Assembly (NCBI GenBank): GCA_955652195.1
Contig: CATPBC010000254.1
Location: 1 to 7,682, forward strand
DNA length: 7,682 bases
From: an uncultured Xanthobacteraceae bacterium
Lineage (GTDB): Bacteria; Pseudomonadota; Alphaproteobacteria; Rhizobiales; Xanthobacteraceae
Direction: 5' to 3'
Below the pieces are notes generated by a model, which was not told where the DNA came from, searched no databases, and saw only the letters and a list, made by a program, of their open reading frames with translations. This document shows positions 7,569-7,682 of the stretch, piece after piece (position 1 is the stretch's first letter; the number at the start of each line of letters is the position of its first letter). Both the position numbers and the translations under genes were made by a program.

Positions 7569-7646
7569 TTCGCTTTCCGACCCTACCGGTCAGGCGCGAT
7601 CGGACCGCATCGCCATTAAATCCGCCGGCCGTCGCGCCTCGCATCG

Positions 7647-7682
7647 TCACTGTTGCGCTTCGTCCTTTTCGTCCTTTTCGTC
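7647..7682 (-). CDS. rpsA: C-terminal end of an upstream gene, probably ribosomal protein S1 (rpsA)
   Basis: The minus-strand frame entering at the window edge reads DEKDEKDEAQQ and then TGA at 7649-7647. An acidic and lysine-rich end suits a soluble protein tail. The call as rpsA rests on gene order: in proteobacteria rpsA commonly lies just before ihfB, and in Rhizobiales before sppA-ihfB. Eleven residues cannot prove the family, and the other two frames stay open a little longer, so both the frame and the identity are tentative. Confidence 0.45.
   Translation of the reverse strand, partial: DEKDEKDEAQQ
7659..7682 (-). repeat. Nine-base tandem repeat encoding Asp-Glu-Lys units
   Basis: The unit TTCGTCCTT (plus strand) occurs twice in full, with a partial third copy that runs into the window edge. 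In the assumed frame it encodes repeated D-E-K at the end of the upstream protein. It may continue beyond the window. Confidence 0.6.

Overview
The window is a compact, GC-rich stretch of bacterial chromosome with every supportable gene on the minus strand. Reading 5'->3' along that strand, the order is the tail of a probable rpsA, then sppA, ihfB, a LapA-domain membrane protein, trpF, trpB, trpA, hsp20 and lon (cut by the left edge). The sppA-ihfB-lapA-trpF-trpB-trpA order, the split trp genes (trpFBA without trpE/G/D/C) and the codon bias point to an alphaproteobacterium, most likely Hyphomicrobiales/Rhizobiales of the Bradyrhizobium/Xanthobacteraceae type. That placement is inferred from gene order and protein character, not from a database search.

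Right part (about 5800-7682): the last codons of a probable ribosomal protein S1 gene, a signal-anchored SppA-type serine/lysine protease, the beta subunit of the DNA-bending protein IHF, and a two-helix LapA/DUF1049 membrane protein. ihfB and lapA overlap by four bases (stop TGA inside TTGA, so lapA starts with TTG). Middle part (2949-5687): trpF, trpB and trpA, encoding the PRA isomerase and both subunits of tryptophan synthase. trpB and trpA overlap as ATGA. All catalytic residues are present.

Left part (1-2948): trpA is followed by a 148-bp gap and then a two-gene proteostasis unit, an Hsp20-family small heat-shock protein overlapping by 8 bp with a full-domain LonA-type protease. The gap carries a good match to a heat-shock sigma (RpoH/sigma-32) promoter just upstream of a strong ribosome-binding site. 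In related genomes trpA is usually followed by accD and folC, and the housekeeping lon usually lies near clpX and hupB. This lon is therefore plausibly a second, heat-shock-coupled copy placed downstream of the trp genes.

Most of the window is ordinary housekeeping sequence. I see no mobile element, CRISPR array, tRNA or rRNA. The hsp20-lon unit and its control region are the parts most worth a second look. Apart from these genes, the only non-coding stretches are short gaps (2801-2948, 5006-5018, 5688-5803, 6499-6554, 7536-7646), none over 150 bp.
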